Positions 1 to 8,084 of a stretch of DNA of 64,000 bases are shown here, piece after piece. A program made the position numbers and the translations under genes. Location: NCBI RefSeq assembly GCF_902859805.1, contig NZ_CADIKC010000002.1, forward strand, positions 744,001 to 808,000, in the 5' to 3' direction. The notes beneath the pieces are model-generated. The model saw nothing but the letters and a program-made list of their open reading frames with translations. It had not been told where the DNA came from and did not search any database. Positions within the stretch are counted from its first letter, which is position 1; each line of letters opens with the position of its first letter. Origin of the DNA: Paraburkholderia sediminicola (lineage in GTDB: Bacteria; Pseudomonadota; Gammaproteobacteria; Burkholderiales; Burkholderiaceae).

Positions 1-506
1 TGCTCAACGTCTCGTCGATGTCCGGCGACCCTGAAATACGGGCGGAATGGCGCGATCACTTCGAACGTAATCTGGCGCTGTTCCTGTTTGTCCATCAGCT
101 CCCACTCTCCGCGCCGCGGGCACTCCTCCTACCTACTGACTCCCGCAACACGCAGAGCGATTCCGGAGCGCCCAACGGCGGCATCCGGCAGATGGACGCC
201 ATGCTTGCATATATCGAATCGCGGCTTCACGCGCCGATATCGCTGGAAGATCTGGCACGCGTGGCCGGCGTGAGTTTTCGTACGCTCAACGCAATGTGTC
301 ATCGCTATTACGGCGTGACGCCCATGGAGTTGCTGCGCAACATGCGCCTCGATGCTGTCCGGGGTCGCTTGCTGCTCGACCCGACAGCGAGCGTTACGGA
401 CACCGCACTGATGTTCGGCTTCGGGCATCTCGGGCGTTTTTCGGCCTACTATTTCGCGCGATTCAATGAGTTGCCGCGTGAAACGCAGAAAAAGCGGCAA
501 CGCTGA
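1..506 (+). CDS. AraC-family transcriptional regulator, 5'-truncated by the window edge
   Basis: The reading frame is open to base 3, so the true start lies outside the window. The visible C-terminal part (about 167 residues) carries an AraC/XylS DNA-binding domain with two helix-turn-helix units: the first around 'SLEDLARVAGVSFRTLNAMC', the second around 'VTDTALMFGFGHLGRFSAYY'. The GFGHLGRFS signature is typical of AraC proteins that activate aromatic-degradation operons. The sensor domain is mostly missing, so the effector molecule cannot be guessed. It is convergent with the DUF3331 gene and ends 5 bases from that gene's stop. Confidence 0.85.
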   Translation, partial: LNVSSMSGDPEIRAEWRDHFERNLALFLFVHQLPLSAPRALLLPTDSRNTQSDSGAPNGGIRQMDAMLAYIESRLHAPISLEDLARVAGVSFRTLNAMCHRYYGVTPMELLRNMRLDAVRGRLLLDPTASVTDTALMFGFGHLGRFSAYYFARFNELPRETQKKRQR

Positions 507-511
507 ACGCA

Positions 512-949
512 TCAAATAACCGCGTCCTGCTCGGCCATACGTCCGAGTGCAACGGCGAGTATCATTTCAGAGCCGATCGTCGTGCAACCCGAGCCTCGAC
601 GTTGCAGCCTATAAACGGTGTCACCCCTGCGGATCACGCTTCCGGTCAAAACGCAGCGTCCTTTACAACGCGACTTCGCGCTAATCCAGCGCTGATCGCC
701 AAAGTGACCCCGGGTGGCATCGCTCCAAGAGAGCAGCATCGCGCGATCGTTCTGCCTCTCGACTGCTTGCACCGCAATACTGCTCCGTCCCTTCTGCACG
801 GTCGCGATCGGGTATTCAGCGACACCGTCACGAGCAGCACGCGGCAACTCGCCGCGATGCGCCGCTTCGCTCACAGGCAGAACACAGACGCCCGGTTCCT
901 TGAGCAGCGTTCCGACGATACGTTCCCACGGTTCGAAATGATTGATCAC
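512..949 (-). CDS. DUF3331 domain-containing protein
   Basis: A 145-residue protein resembling the DUF3331 family, which is common in Burkholderiaceae and has no known function. The core matches my recollection of the family: 'LLSWSDATRGHFGDQRW', then a cysteine-containing stretch 'CVLTGSVIRRGDTVYRLQ' and 'SEMILA'. The GTG at 949 is chosen as start because a GAGG Shine-Dalgarno lies 7 bases upstream; the frame stays open to another GTG at 1018 without a visible ribosome site. Identification is from memory of the family pattern. The cysteines could suggest a small metal-binding fold, but that is inference. Confidence 0.6.
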   Translation of the reverse strand: MINHFEPWERIVGTLLKEPGVCVLPVSEAAHRGELPRAARDGVAEYPIATVQKGRSSIAVQAVERQNDRAMLLSWSDATRGHFGDQRWISAKSRCKGRCVLTGSVIRRGDTVYRLQRRGSGCTTIGSEMILAVALGRMAEQDAVI

Positions 950-1024
950 AGCATGGCCTCGCTTATAAAGTGCGCCGTGTCGCGCACTAACGAACCTGCA
1001 CCGGCTTGCGCCGCCCACACAGAC

Positions 1025-1060
1025 AAAAAGCCCTTCGAGCCCAGACTCGAAGGGCTTTTT
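1025..1060 (-). terminator. Rho-independent (probably bidirectional) terminator
   Basis: A perfect 15-base inverted repeat (1025-1039 with 1046-1060) has a 6-base loop. The outer part of the stem is A5 on one side and T5 on the other, so either strand ends in a U-tract. It lies 20 bases past the stop of the exported alpha/beta hydrolase, so it most likely ends that transcript. Confidence 0.9.
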
Positions 1061-1079
1061 TCATGCATACGCGATGTAC

Positions 1080-1868
1080 TTACTGCTTTGCCGAGGCCGC
1101 CTGCTCGATGAGGGCCGCGACAGCAGCGGGCCTCGACTCGTAGATGGCATGGCTGCCCGGCGTTTCGACAACCGTGGCGCCCGCACGCTTGGACATCGCG
1201 CGTTGAGCGTCCGGCGGAATCATCTTGTCGTCCTTGGTGACCAGGTACCAGCTTGGCTTCGTGTGCCAGGCGGCCGTGGTGACTTGCCCCATGTAAGCGT
1301 CCACGCCCCACGGCACCTGGGCATTCGCGAGGAACGAAGCGCGCTCCGGCTTCACGTCGCCGGCGAAGGACGCAACGAACTTCGTCTTGTCCAGCATCAG
1401 GAAGCCGTCGACCGGCGGCAGGATCGGCGGGATTGCCGCGCCCGGAGGCGGATTGGAGGTCAGCGTTTTAACCGATTCGCCGTTGTCCGGGGCAAACGCC
1501 GCGATGTAGACCAGACGCGAAACCTTGGGGTCGTTGCCGGCCTCCGAGATCACTGCTCCGCCGTACGAATGCCCCACCAGGACTACCGGGCCATTCTGTG
1601 CGTCCACCACGGCTTTCGTCGCAGCCACGTCGTTAGCGAGCGACGTCGTGGAGTTTTGCACGATGCTGACGTTATAGCCCTTGGCCTTCAGGAGCTTGTA
1701 CACCGCTTCCCAGCCACCACCGTCGACGAAGCCGCCATGAACCAGCACGACGTTCTTGACGGGTTCCGCGGTGGCTGCATTGCTGTACTCCATGACGCCG
1801 AGCGCGAGCGAGCTGAGAGCCAGCGCACCGAGCACGGAACGCAGGGAGGGGAGTGAATTGGATCGCAT
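1080..1868 (-). CDS. Exported alpha/beta-fold hydrolase
   Basis: A 262-residue serine hydrolase with an N-terminal signal peptide: basic start, hydrophobic run to about residue 24, possible cleavage after 'YSNA'. Visible motifs are the oxyanion-loop 'VLVHGGFVDGGGW' (about 41-53), the nucleophile elbow 'GHSYGG' with Ser101, an acid-bearing 'TKDDKMIPP' and a catalytic His in 'GSHAIY' near the C terminus. The compact form resembles the hydroxynitrile-lyase/methylesterase-like alpha/beta hydrolases (AB_hydrolase_6 type). Substrate unknown. The ATG at 1868 has an AGAGG site upstream. It appears monocistronic, ending at the strong terminator at 1025-1060. Confidence 0.85.
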   Translation of the reverse strand: MRSNSLPSLRSVLGALALSSLALGVMEYSNAATAEPVKNVVLVHGGFVDGGGWEAVYKLLKAKGYNVSIVQNSTTSLANDVAATKAVVDAQNGPVVLVGHSYGGAVISEAGNDPKVSRLVYIAAFAPDNGESVKTLTSNPPPGAAIPPILPPVDGFLMLDKTKFVASFAGDVKPERASFLANAQVPWGVDAYMGQVTTAAWHTKPSWYLVTKDDKMIPPDAQRAMSKRAGATVVETPGSHAIYESRPAAVAALIEQAASAKQ

Positions 1869-2081
1869 CTGATACCTCTTCTGGAAAGGGTGATAGAAGT
1901 GCAGGCCTCCAGGGCATTACCGCTGACTGAGGTCTGCTGCACGTCTGTAGTTTGATTGAGGAACAGGCCGAATCCATCACCTAGATTGCCTACCTCTTTT
2001 GGGAGAGGCGCTCCTTCCTATGCTTGATCGATTGACGACGCCATGCGTGGCGGCGTACAGAAATGGCCTTTGCGGCCCGCC

Positions 2082-3161
2082 CTAGAAGTAGTGGCGCAGG
2101 CCTATCGCCGCAACGCCCTGCGCGGAACTCGAGCTCGGCGACATGCCGAATATCTGAGCCGGACGGCCACCCGTTGCATGCTGGAAGACATAAGTCACGT
2201 AGACGTCCGTTGCCTTGCTGAATCTGTAGTCATAGACCACGCCGTATGTGCTTCGAACGCTTGAATAGAAGACGTTTGCAGGACCATGGTTCTTCTCGAG
2301 GAACGTGTACTCCAAGCCGACAACCTGGAACGGCGTGATGTTGTATCGGACACCGACATCAAAGATGCTGGCAACGTCGCCTGTCAGCGTCCACCTCGAG
2401 TTGGTGTAAAGCGCGTTGAACATGAAATCGCCCAAAGACGTCGTGCCGCCCACGCCAAGCGTACGTACTGTTCCGGGCGTCAGATTGTCCTTGCGCGTGG
2501 TGTACACCGCGCCCACTAACGTACCAGTCGTGGTCCATGTCGCGCCATAGCTTTGCGTGCTATTGGGTGATCCGATTCCGGGTGCATCGCCGAATCCGTA
2601 CATCGCGCCAAAGCTCAGCGATTTCACAGGACTCCACGTTGCCTTCACGGAACTGTCTACCTCACCGCCCCCGATGCGGTCGAGCGAGGGATTGCTCCCG
2701 TTGTTTCCAAAGAAGTTGGCATTGATGGCCGGGTGGAACTCGAGCGATGTACCGTACCAGGAATTCGCCGTAGTCTGCAGGTAGTCAAGCATGAAGTCAG
2801 GCTGTCTTCCGAATAGCACCTGGACCTGATCGTTTGCGAGTCCGACATAAGCGTAACGGCCAAAGATTCGCTGGGCAGTCGATGTGCTCTGACCGAGCAC
2901 CCCGTTGTTCAGGGAGAATCCGCTTTCAAGCCGGAATACCGCCTTGAATCCTCCACCAAGATCCTCCCGACCCTGGAGACCCCATCGGTCGCCGCGCATC
3001 ATGCTGCTCGCCTCCTGCACACTATGGTGACCGCCCTGATTAGTGGTGTACTGAATCCCGACGTCAAGGATTCCGTACAATGTGACGGAACTCTGGGCGT
3101 GCGCGATGGGTGTAGCCGTTGCAATGAAGGCCGCAACCCCTGGATAAAGCCATGACTTCAT
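2082..3161 (-). CDS. Gram-negative porin (OmpC-like, Burkholderia type)
   Basis: A 359-residue outer-membrane trimeric porin. The signal peptide 'MKSWLYPGVAAFIATATPIAHA' is followed by the mature start 'QSSVTLYGILDVGIQY', the hallmark of beta-proteobacterial 16-strand porins. Other family landmarks are 'GRYAYVGLANDQVQVLFGRQ' and the terminal aromatic 'GLRHYF' needed for outer-membrane insertion. The ATG at 3161 is preferred over an upstream in-frame start because AGGGGA lies just upstream and the signal peptide starts there. It is probably a substrate-uptake porin for the neighbouring catabolic genes, though that is inference from position. Confidence 0.92.
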   Translation of the reverse strand: MKSWLYPGVAAFIATATPIAHAQSSVTLYGILDVGIQYTTNQGGHHSVQEASSMMRGDRWGLQGREDLGGGFKAVFRLESGFSLNNGVLGQSTSTAQRIFGRYAYVGLANDQVQVLFGRQPDFMLDYLQTTANSWYGTSLEFHPAINANFFGNNGSNPSLDRIGGGEVDSSVKATWSPVKSLSFGAMYGFGDAPGIGSPNSTQSYGATWTTTGTLVGAVYTTRKDNLTPGTVRTLGVGGTTSLGDFMFNALYTNSRWTLTGDVASIFDVGVRYNITPFQVVGLEYTFLEKNHGPANVFYSSVRSTYGVVYDYRFSKATDVYVTYVFQHATGGRPAQIFGMSPSSSSAQGVAAIGLRHYF

Positions 3162-3518
3162 TTTTGTCCCCTTGTGTTGATGAGTTATACAAAGTCGCGG
3201 CTTGTGTGACGACACGCTTCGTTGACCGTGTTGACCGTTCTGCGTCCCGCGTAATGGCTTAAAAGTGCCCAGCCATTATTCGGCGCACAAGGCTCGGGAC
3301 TGGAACATCACATTCCTGATCTGGTCATCCGGGTTTTCACGGTGTTGGCGAGGGTGTGCCAAATGGAGTTCGACGAGGGATTCTTTCTGCACTGCGGAAT
3401 GCCAGGTCTCGTTGCGCAGATTCAGATACGACGGGCGATAGCAATGAACGCCAGCCGTGTGGCGTGTCGAAACAAGGGAAGTCCCGCTCCTCGAGAAAGA
3501 GCGGCAGTTTGACGGGAT
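3162..3518. other. Intergenic region between porin and LysR gene
   Basis: About 357 bases with no convincing gene. It holds the upstream region of the porin, including a short tandem repeat GTTGACCGT at about 3222-3239. Reading frames that cross it have no family resemblance. Confidence 0.5.
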
Positions 3519-4406
3519 CTAGCGCTTTTCGCTGTTGAAATGAGCGGCTAGAAAATCCACGAATGACCGTACTTTCGGCGACAGCGTTCTGTGCCGTGGG
3601 AAGACCGCGTTTATCTCCCGCTCGCCTCGCTCCCAATCCGGCATGACCCGTACCAGTCTGCCCTCTGCGATGTCTTGACGGCACAGATAGTCAGGCAACC
3701 AGGCCAATCCCGATCCAGACAGCAAGACCGTCCGCAGGGTACTGGTGTCGTTGGCAAAAAAGCGCGGATGAACGCCGATAGTCGACAGTTCCTCATCTCG
3801 ACGCAAGCGCCACTCGCCCGGGCCGTCGGCAATATCGAGGAGAAAATGCGCGGGAAGGTCAAGCGGCGATTCAGGTGTGCCGCTTTTACGCAGATACGCA
3901 GGTGCTGAAACCAATATCAGCCGGGCACTCCCCAATCTCTTCGCGATCAGTCTGGAGTCTTCCAGCGCGCCGGTCCGAATGACCACATCCATCTCATCTG
4001 TCAGCGGCTCGATCTTGCTGCTGGTGAGTTCCAGCGACACCTGGACGTCTGGGTAGGCAGCGAGGTATTCCGGCACAAGCGGCGCGATCATGAACTGCCC
4101 GGGCGTTACCGGTGAACTGACCCGCAGAAGTCCGCGCGGAGTCAGCCGAACCTGTCCGACCTTTTCCTCCGCGTCCTCGACTTCGTTGAGTATCTTCTTT
4201 GCCGACTCGGCAAACAGCACGCCGGTATCGGTCAACGTCACCTTGCGATTGGACCGGATGATCAATGCCACACCCAGATGCTCCTCAAGCCGCGATAGCG
4301 ACCGGCTGACTGAGGATTTCGGCATTGCCAGCACGCGGGCAACTGAACTGAAGCTCATCAACTCGGAAAGTTTCGAAAATACACGAATGTCGATGAGTTC
4401 AATCAT
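3519..4406 (-). CDS. LysR-family transcriptional regulator
   Basis: A 295-residue LysR regulator. The N-terminal winged helix-turn-helix reads 'FSSVARVLAMPKSSVSRSLS' (about residues 20-39), followed by the linker helix and a two-lobe effector-binding domain ('LRVSSPVTPGQFMIAPLVPEYL', then 'DVVIRTGALEDSRLIAKRLG'), the pattern of the CrgA/DsdC-like LysR subgroup. The ATG at 4406 is used; an in-frame TTG 6 codons upstream is an alternative. It is divergent from the flavin reductase gene, so by LysR habit it probably controls that gene and the two CDGSH genes. The inducer is unknown. Confidence 0.9.
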   Translation of the reverse strand: MIELIDIRVFSKLSELMSFSSVARVLAMPKSSVSRSLSRLEEHLGVALIIRSNRKVTLTDTGVLFAESAKKILNEVEDAEEKVGQVRLTPRGLLRVSSPVTPGQFMIAPLVPEYLAAYPDVQVSLELTSSKIEPLTDEMDVVIRTGALEDSRLIAKRLGSARLILVSAPAYLRKSGTPESPLDLPAHFLLDIADGPGEWRLRRDEELSTIGVHPRFFANDTSTLRTVLLSGSGLAWLPDYLCRQDIAEGRLVRVMPDWERGEREINAVFPRHRTLSPKVRSFVDFLAAHFNSEKR

Positions 4407-4723
4407 ATGTTTCTGGATGCTCAACCGTTGAAGCCGACGTCGTTTCCGATCGCAACAAAATGCTTCCCAGTCGGCAAACTGCAGCTCATTACCCGCACAA
4501 GGATCTTGTAACGGCGAAACTAATATCTGTCAAACCGGGATTTCCAGCACTCTTTGGAGCACTGTCTCGCTCTTCGAATCAGCGGTCTCGCTCGTCACCG
4601 CGTTCCCACTGCGGAACATGACGTTGCGCGGATCCGCCTTGATATCGGCTCAGGCGAGTGCAACGATAGGACTCAAACCCGCGCAGACAGATACGCGCTC
4701 CCACAAACCCACCCGCGAGGTTA
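4407..4723. promoter_or_regulatory. Divergent LysR / flavin-reductase promoter region
   Basis: A 317-base divergent intergenic region between the LysR gene and the flavin reductase gene. No clear -35/-10 pair or perfect dyad was recognised by eye, but the arrangement is the standard one for a LysR operator. No gene was seen in it. Confidence 0.4.
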
Positions 4724-5245
4724 GTGTTGAAGATCGATCCCGAAGAGTTCCGCAAAGGACTCCGAGCCTTCACGACAGGCGTCACCGTCGTTTCAATGCC
4801 AGATGGCCAGGGCGGCATGCACGCAATGACCGCGAGTTCATTTGCGGCCGTTTCAATCGACCCTCAACTGGTAGCGGTCAGCATCGCGAAGACCGCGAAG
4901 TCGCACGCATTTCTTTCCAGCGACAACCACTACGCAATCAATATTCTGGCTGAAAACCAGGGTTTTCACGGCCACTACTTCGCCAACCGGATGCCGGAGC
5001 GTTGGGATCCCCCGCATGAATGGGTCGCGGACACGCCCATCCTCACGGGCACGATTGGCTGGTTTCTATGCCGCCGCTGGGCCGCATACGAAGGCGGAGA
5101 CCACACTATTCTGGTTGGCGAAGCCTTGCAGATTCACCGCACGGATGACCGTCCGCTAGTCTGCAATCGCGGCACATTCTATTCGCTGGGTCCGCCGGTG
5201 GAAGTCGTTCATCCCGACCTGCAACGCGCCGTGAAATCCGGTTGA
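4724..5245 (+). CDS. Flavin reductase family protein (FMN-binding split barrel)
   Basis: A 173-residue protein of the flavin-reductase-like domain family, which reduces FMN/FAD with NAD(P)H and feeds FMNH2/FADH2 to two-component monooxygenases, or acts as a stand-alone flavoprotein. Family landmarks: 'FRKGLRAFTTGVTVVSM' at the N terminus, 'AMTASSFAAVSIDPQLVAVS' (flavin-binding strand pair), 'NILAENQ' and 'HTILVGEAL'. The start is a GTG at 4724 with GAGG 6 bases upstream. No oxygenase partner of the two-component type lies next to it; instead two CDGSH proteins follow on the same strand, 46 bases downstream. It is divergent from the LysR gene. Confidence 0.88.
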   Translation: MLKIDPEEFRKGLRAFTTGVTVVSMPDGQGGMHAMTASSFAAVSIDPQLVAVSIAKTAKSHAFLSSDNHYAINILAENQGFHGHYFANRMPERWDPPHEWVADTPILTGTIGWFLCRRWAAYEGGDHTILVGEALQIHRTDDRPLVCNRGTFYSLGPPVEVVHPDLQRAVKSG

Positions 5246-5291
5246 TGGCAGCCAAGAGACGTCACTTACCACGATAGAGCAGACATTCTCC

Positions 5292-5546
5292 ATGACAAAC
5301 AGGGTTCAGATAGTAGACAACGGTCCCATGCAACTGACGGGCGAATTCGAACTCGTCGACGACAACGGACAGATCGTGCGCGCTCGCAAGGTCTACACGT
5401 TGTGCCGATGCGGCCTGTCAGCGCGACTACCGTTCTGTGATGCATCGCACGAACGCGCAGGATTTGCGAGTTCTCCCAGAGCGCCGCAAAGCCAAGCCGA
5501 CTCCGATCCGACGCCCGCTTCAACTCCCACCGCCGCCCCGCAATAA
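5292..5546 (+). CDS. CDGSH-type iron-sulfur protein 1
   Basis: An 84-residue protein with one CDGSH zinc-finger-like motif that binds a [2Fe-2S] cluster through three Cys and one His: 'CRCGLSARLPFCDASH', ligands Cys38, Cys40, Cys49 and His53. The usual CDG is CDA here. The N-terminal half ('NGPMQLTGEFELVD') aligns with the second copy 22 bases downstream, so the two genes are tandem paralogues. The C-terminal tail is Pro/Ala/Thr-rich and probably disordered. Role inferred as small electron carrier or cluster donor; no partner is proven. Confidence 0.85.
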   Translation: MTNRVQIVDNGPMQLTGEFELVDDNGQIVRARKVYTLCRCGLSARLPFCDASHERAGFASSPRAPQSQADSDPTPASTPTAAPQ

Positions 5547-5568
5547 GCAGCTCCCACCTGGCACCGCT

Positions 5569-5841
5569 ATGTCAATCGTCAAAGGTCAAATCATGAACGC
5601 CGGCCCGCTTCACGTGGTCGGCGAGTTCGAAATCGTCGATGCGCTGGGCAACCGCTTCCCGAACAGCGGTATTTTCAGTCTCTGTCGATGCGGGCACTCC
5701 CAGAGCAAGCCGTATTGCGACGGTGAACATCGGGCGCAACGATGGCCGGGATGCACGGCTCCCGCCGCACCCACATCCGTGCAAGCCCAGGCTACCCCGC
5801 CTGCGCAGAACGGGCAGGTAGACGAATCGACACTTGGCTAA
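5569..5841 (+). CDS. CDGSH-type iron-sulfur protein 2
   Basis: A 90-residue paralogue of the preceding gene with the motif 'CRCGHSQSKPYCDGEH': Cys39, Cys41, Cys50 and His54 as predicted [2Fe-2S] ligands. 'NAGPLHVVGEFEIVDALGN' aligns with 'NGPMQLTGEFELVDDNGQ' of copy 1. The tail is Pro/Ala/Gln-rich. The ATG at 5569 gives the best alignment with copy 1; an ATG at 5593 has a better AAAGGT ribosome site and would trim 8 residues. It is the last gene of the flavin reductase-CDGSH-CDGSH set and converges with the dioxygenase reductase gene. Confidence 0.82.
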   Translation: MSIVKGQIMNAGPLHVVGEFEIVDALGNRFPNSGIFSLCRCGHSQSKPYCDGEHRAQRWPGCTAPAAPTSVQAQATPPAQNGQVDESTLG

Positions 5842-5958
5842 AGCGTTCTCGAATGTATTGCGTGCGATCCGGTCGTAGCACCAGCCGACAATCGCATACG
5901 ATCTGTACGTCCCCAGACTATTGGCAATCGCTTTGGTCGCGGACAATAAAAACGAAAA

Positions 5959-5991
5959 GAGGCCAACCTTGCATCCGGCAAGATCGGCCTC
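5959..5991 (-). terminator. Terminator of the dioxygenase operon
   Basis: A 14-base inverted repeat with two mismatches (5959-5972 with 5978-5991, 5-base loop) is followed on the minus strand by a T-rich run (complement of the A-rich 5946-5958). It sits 20 bases beyond the stop of the ferredoxin reductase gene, the last gene of the operon. Confidence 0.75.
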
Positions 5992-6011
5992 GCAAGAAAC
6001 ACTTCAGACAA

Positions 6012-7220
6012 CTATCGCTTGAGTAGCGAGCGAAGCGAGACGGACGTATCGGCTAACTGATTCCGGTCTACCGGACCTGCCGCGACCATTCTTACGAATA
6101 TCGCCATGTCCTTGCCATTGTTGACCGTTACCGCAGCCCGTACGTTACCCGCGTCATTGAGACCGATCATGCTGAACGCACCATCGGTAACCGCACCGCG
6201 CAGGACCACGGTATGAGCGTCTTCGAAGGTACCGAGCGATTGCACATTGCAGTCGTACTGATCCGACCAGAGCCACGGCGTTTCGTCGTAACGCTCAGTA
6301 TCGCCGAGCATGTTGGCGGCCGCTACGGCCGGCTGCTTCTCCGCCACCTGCCATGATTCGACACGAACATGACGCCCGGCAGAGCTGACGAAGTGCTGAG
6401 TGACCTCACCCGCCGCGAAAATGTTCGGGTCAGAGGTGCGGCATTCGTCATTCACGACGATGCCGTCCCGAACCTCGAGTCCTGCCTGTTCGGCCAGTTC
6501 CGTGTTGGGAATCACACCAATGCCGGCCACGACCACGTCTGCAAACAGATCCCCTTCGCTGGTTGCCACCCGCACCGAACCATCCGGCGCCTGTTGGATA
6601 TCCGTGACCTGCGTCTCAAGGCGGAACGTCACGCCTCGACTAACATGGAGTTGCCGCATGAACTCGCTGACTTCAGGCGGCATCGAGCGTTTGAGCAGGC
6701 GGTCAGCCGGCTCGACCAGCGTCACTGCACACCCTCGGCCGATGGCAGTTGCCGCGACCTCCAGCCCGATGAATCCGCCGCCTACGATCACGACTCGCGC
6801 CCCTTGCGCGAGCCGCATTCTCAGATGCCGGGCGTCGTCGAGCGTGCGCAGGTAATGCACCGGTCCGCCATGCAATTTGCGAACTCGCGATCCCGTCGCC
6901 AGCAGAAGACGGTCGTACGCAATCTCCGAACCATCGCTCAGGCTGAGCAACCGGTCAGCACGATTGATCGCCGTAACTTTCTGCCCCAGGCGTACTTCAA
7001 TACGCTGGCTCTCGTAGTAAGCGAAGTCCCGAATGAACGCGTGCTGCTCCCGCTCTTCGTCGAGCAGCGCATCCTTCGAAAGCGAGGGCCGGTCATACGG
7101 CAGATGGGTTTCGTCGCCAATAATGCAGATGCGCGCGTCGGGCGCACGTTGACGCAACACCTCTGCCGCCCTGCGACCCGCTTGTCCGCCACCGACGATA
7201 ATAAAATTCTGATTTTGCAT
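6012..7220 (-). CDS. andAa: NAD(P)H-dependent ferredoxin reductase of a ring-hydroxylating dioxygenase (AndAa-like)
   Basis: A 402-residue FAD-dependent pyridine-nucleotide oxidoreductase that passes electrons from NADH to the Rieske ferredoxin encoded just upstream. Visible: the N-terminal FAD dinucleotide fold 'IIVGGGQAGRRAAEVLR', the central NAD(P) fold 'VVIVGGGFIGLEVAATA', the late FAD motif 'NIFAAGEVTQH', and the C-terminal reductase domain typical of BphA4/CamA-like enzymes. It is the last gene of a four-gene minus-strand operon. The order alpha-beta-ferredoxin-reductase is that described for andAcAdAbAa of Burkholderia cepacia DBO1, so the andAa name follows from order as well as fold; substrate identity is not proven. 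Confidence 0.85.
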   Translation of the reverse strand: MQNQNFIIVGGGQAGRRAAEVLRQRAPDARICIIGDETHLPYDRPSLSKDALLDEEREQHAFIRDFAYYESQRIEVRLGQKVTAINRADRLLSLSDGSEIAYDRLLLATGSRVRKLHGGPVHYLRTLDDARHLRMRLAQGARVVIVGGGFIGLEVAATAIGRGCAVTLVEPADRLLKRSMPPEVSEFMRQLHVSRGVTFRLETQVTDIQQAPDGSVRVATSEGDLFADVVVAGIGVIPNTELAEQAGLEVRDGIVVNDECRTSDPNIFAAGEVTQHFVSSAGRHVRVESWQVAEKQPAVAAANMLGDTERYDETPWLWSDQYDCNVQSLGTFEDAHTVVLRGAVTDGAFSMIGLNDAGNVRAAVTVNNGKDMAIFVRMVAAGPVDRNQLADTSVSLRSLLKR

Positions 7221-7247
7221 TGCTTACCTCCCGGACTTGCCCGACCG

Positions 7248-7577
7248 TCACTCCGTTGCGGCACTGCCGATTTCCACTCGCCCGCCGATTACACGAATCG
7301 GGTACGTGCGAACGGGTTCGGTAATCGGAGCAGAACACGGCGCACCCGTGCGCAAGTCGATAAGCCCCTGATGAAGCGGGCATTCCACACAGCCGTTTTC
7401 CACGAAACCTTCAGACAGTCGCGCATGACCATGCGAGCACAGGTCGTGCAGGGCAAACCATTCACCATCGGTACGAAACACCGCGACTGGGTGCGCGCCC
7501 ACGACAACCTGGGCTGGCTCGTTGTCCGTGAAGTCATCCTCCCCACCCACATCGAGCCACTGAATAATTTCCGACAT
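7248..7577 (-). CDS. andAb: Rieske-type ferredoxin of the dioxygenase (AndAb-like)
   Basis: A 109-residue soluble Rieske [2Fe-2S] ferredoxin. The cluster ligands are Cys47-x-His49 ('CSHGHARLSEG') and Cys66-x2-His69 ('CPLHQG'). It shuttles electrons from the reductase to the terminal oxygenase. The ATG at 7577 is chosen because GGAGG stands directly in front of it; a start 4 codons upstream would put this ribosome site inside the gene. It follows the beta-subunit gene within a dozen bases. Confidence 0.9.
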   Translation of the reverse strand: MSEIIQWLDVGGEDDFTDNEPAQVVVGAHPVAVFRTDGEWFALHDLCSHGHARLSEGFVENGCVECPLHQGLIDLRTGAPCSAPITEPVRTYPIRVIGGRVEIGSAATE

Positions 7578-7589
7578 TCCAGCCTCCAT

Positions 7590-8066
7590 TCAAATCGGCG
7601 TTGCGAGCAGCGTCTGGACTCGCGACGTGTCGTAAATCACGCGCTTTTCAGCGTAACGCCAGCCATCGGATGTCCGAACCACGCGATCCACGTAACGACC
7701 CGCCTGGTAGATGAACGACTCACCGTTTGTCAGCGTCTGGACCACGACGTAACTGCTTTCCGTGCGCACTTCATTCGCAGACTGTTCAAGGATCACCAAA
7801 CCGGACGTCATATGACGGTAGGAATGCGCCTCAAAGATGTTCGCGTTACGCAGCGACACGACCCGATCGCGCAACATGCGCTTGTTCGTGCAGTGGATGA
7901 TGCCGATTGGCAAGCCGGCGTCGTCGTTCTCGCGGGGCACGATCTCATACAGGCAGTCGTCGACAAAGAAGTCGGGCCACGCTTCGAGCCGATCGTTGTC
8001 AAGCGCATTCACGTAACGGCTCTGCAGCATATGAAGGTCAAACCACAGTTGTGCTTCCTGTTCCAT
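7590..8066 (-). CDS. andAd: Aromatic-ring-hydroxylating dioxygenase beta subunit (AndAd-like)
   Basis: A 158-residue small subunit of an alpha3beta3-type oxygenase, with the NTF2-like fold of the ring-hydroxylating beta family. Family-like stretches are 'YVNALDNDRLEAWPDFFVDD', 'NANIFEAHSYRHM' and 'SGLVILEQ'. The beta subunit is structural and supports the hexamer. The ATG at 8066 has GGGGGAG upstream; a second in-frame start at 8084 touches the alpha-subunit stop. It sits between alpha subunit and ferredoxin genes, so co-translation with both is likely. Confidence 0.88.
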   Translation of the reverse strand: MEQEAQLWFDLHMLQSRYVNALDNDRLEAWPDFFVDDCLYEIVPRENDDAGLPIGIIHCTNKRMLRDRVVSLRNANIFEAHSYRHMTSGLVILEQSANEVRTESSYVVVQTLTNGESFIYQAGRYVDRVVRTSDGWRYAEKRVIYDTSRVQTLLATPI

Positions 8067-8084
8067 CTCTGTCTCCCCCTTCAT

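Noticed and set aside
602..1111. A plus-strand ORF of 169 codons over the DUF3331 gene
   Set aside because: Overlaps the DUF3331-like frame and runs through the terminator at 1025-1060.
3337..3684. A minus-strand ORF overlapping the LysR 3' end
   Set aside because: Different frame from LysR, no recognisable family, partly within the LysR gene.
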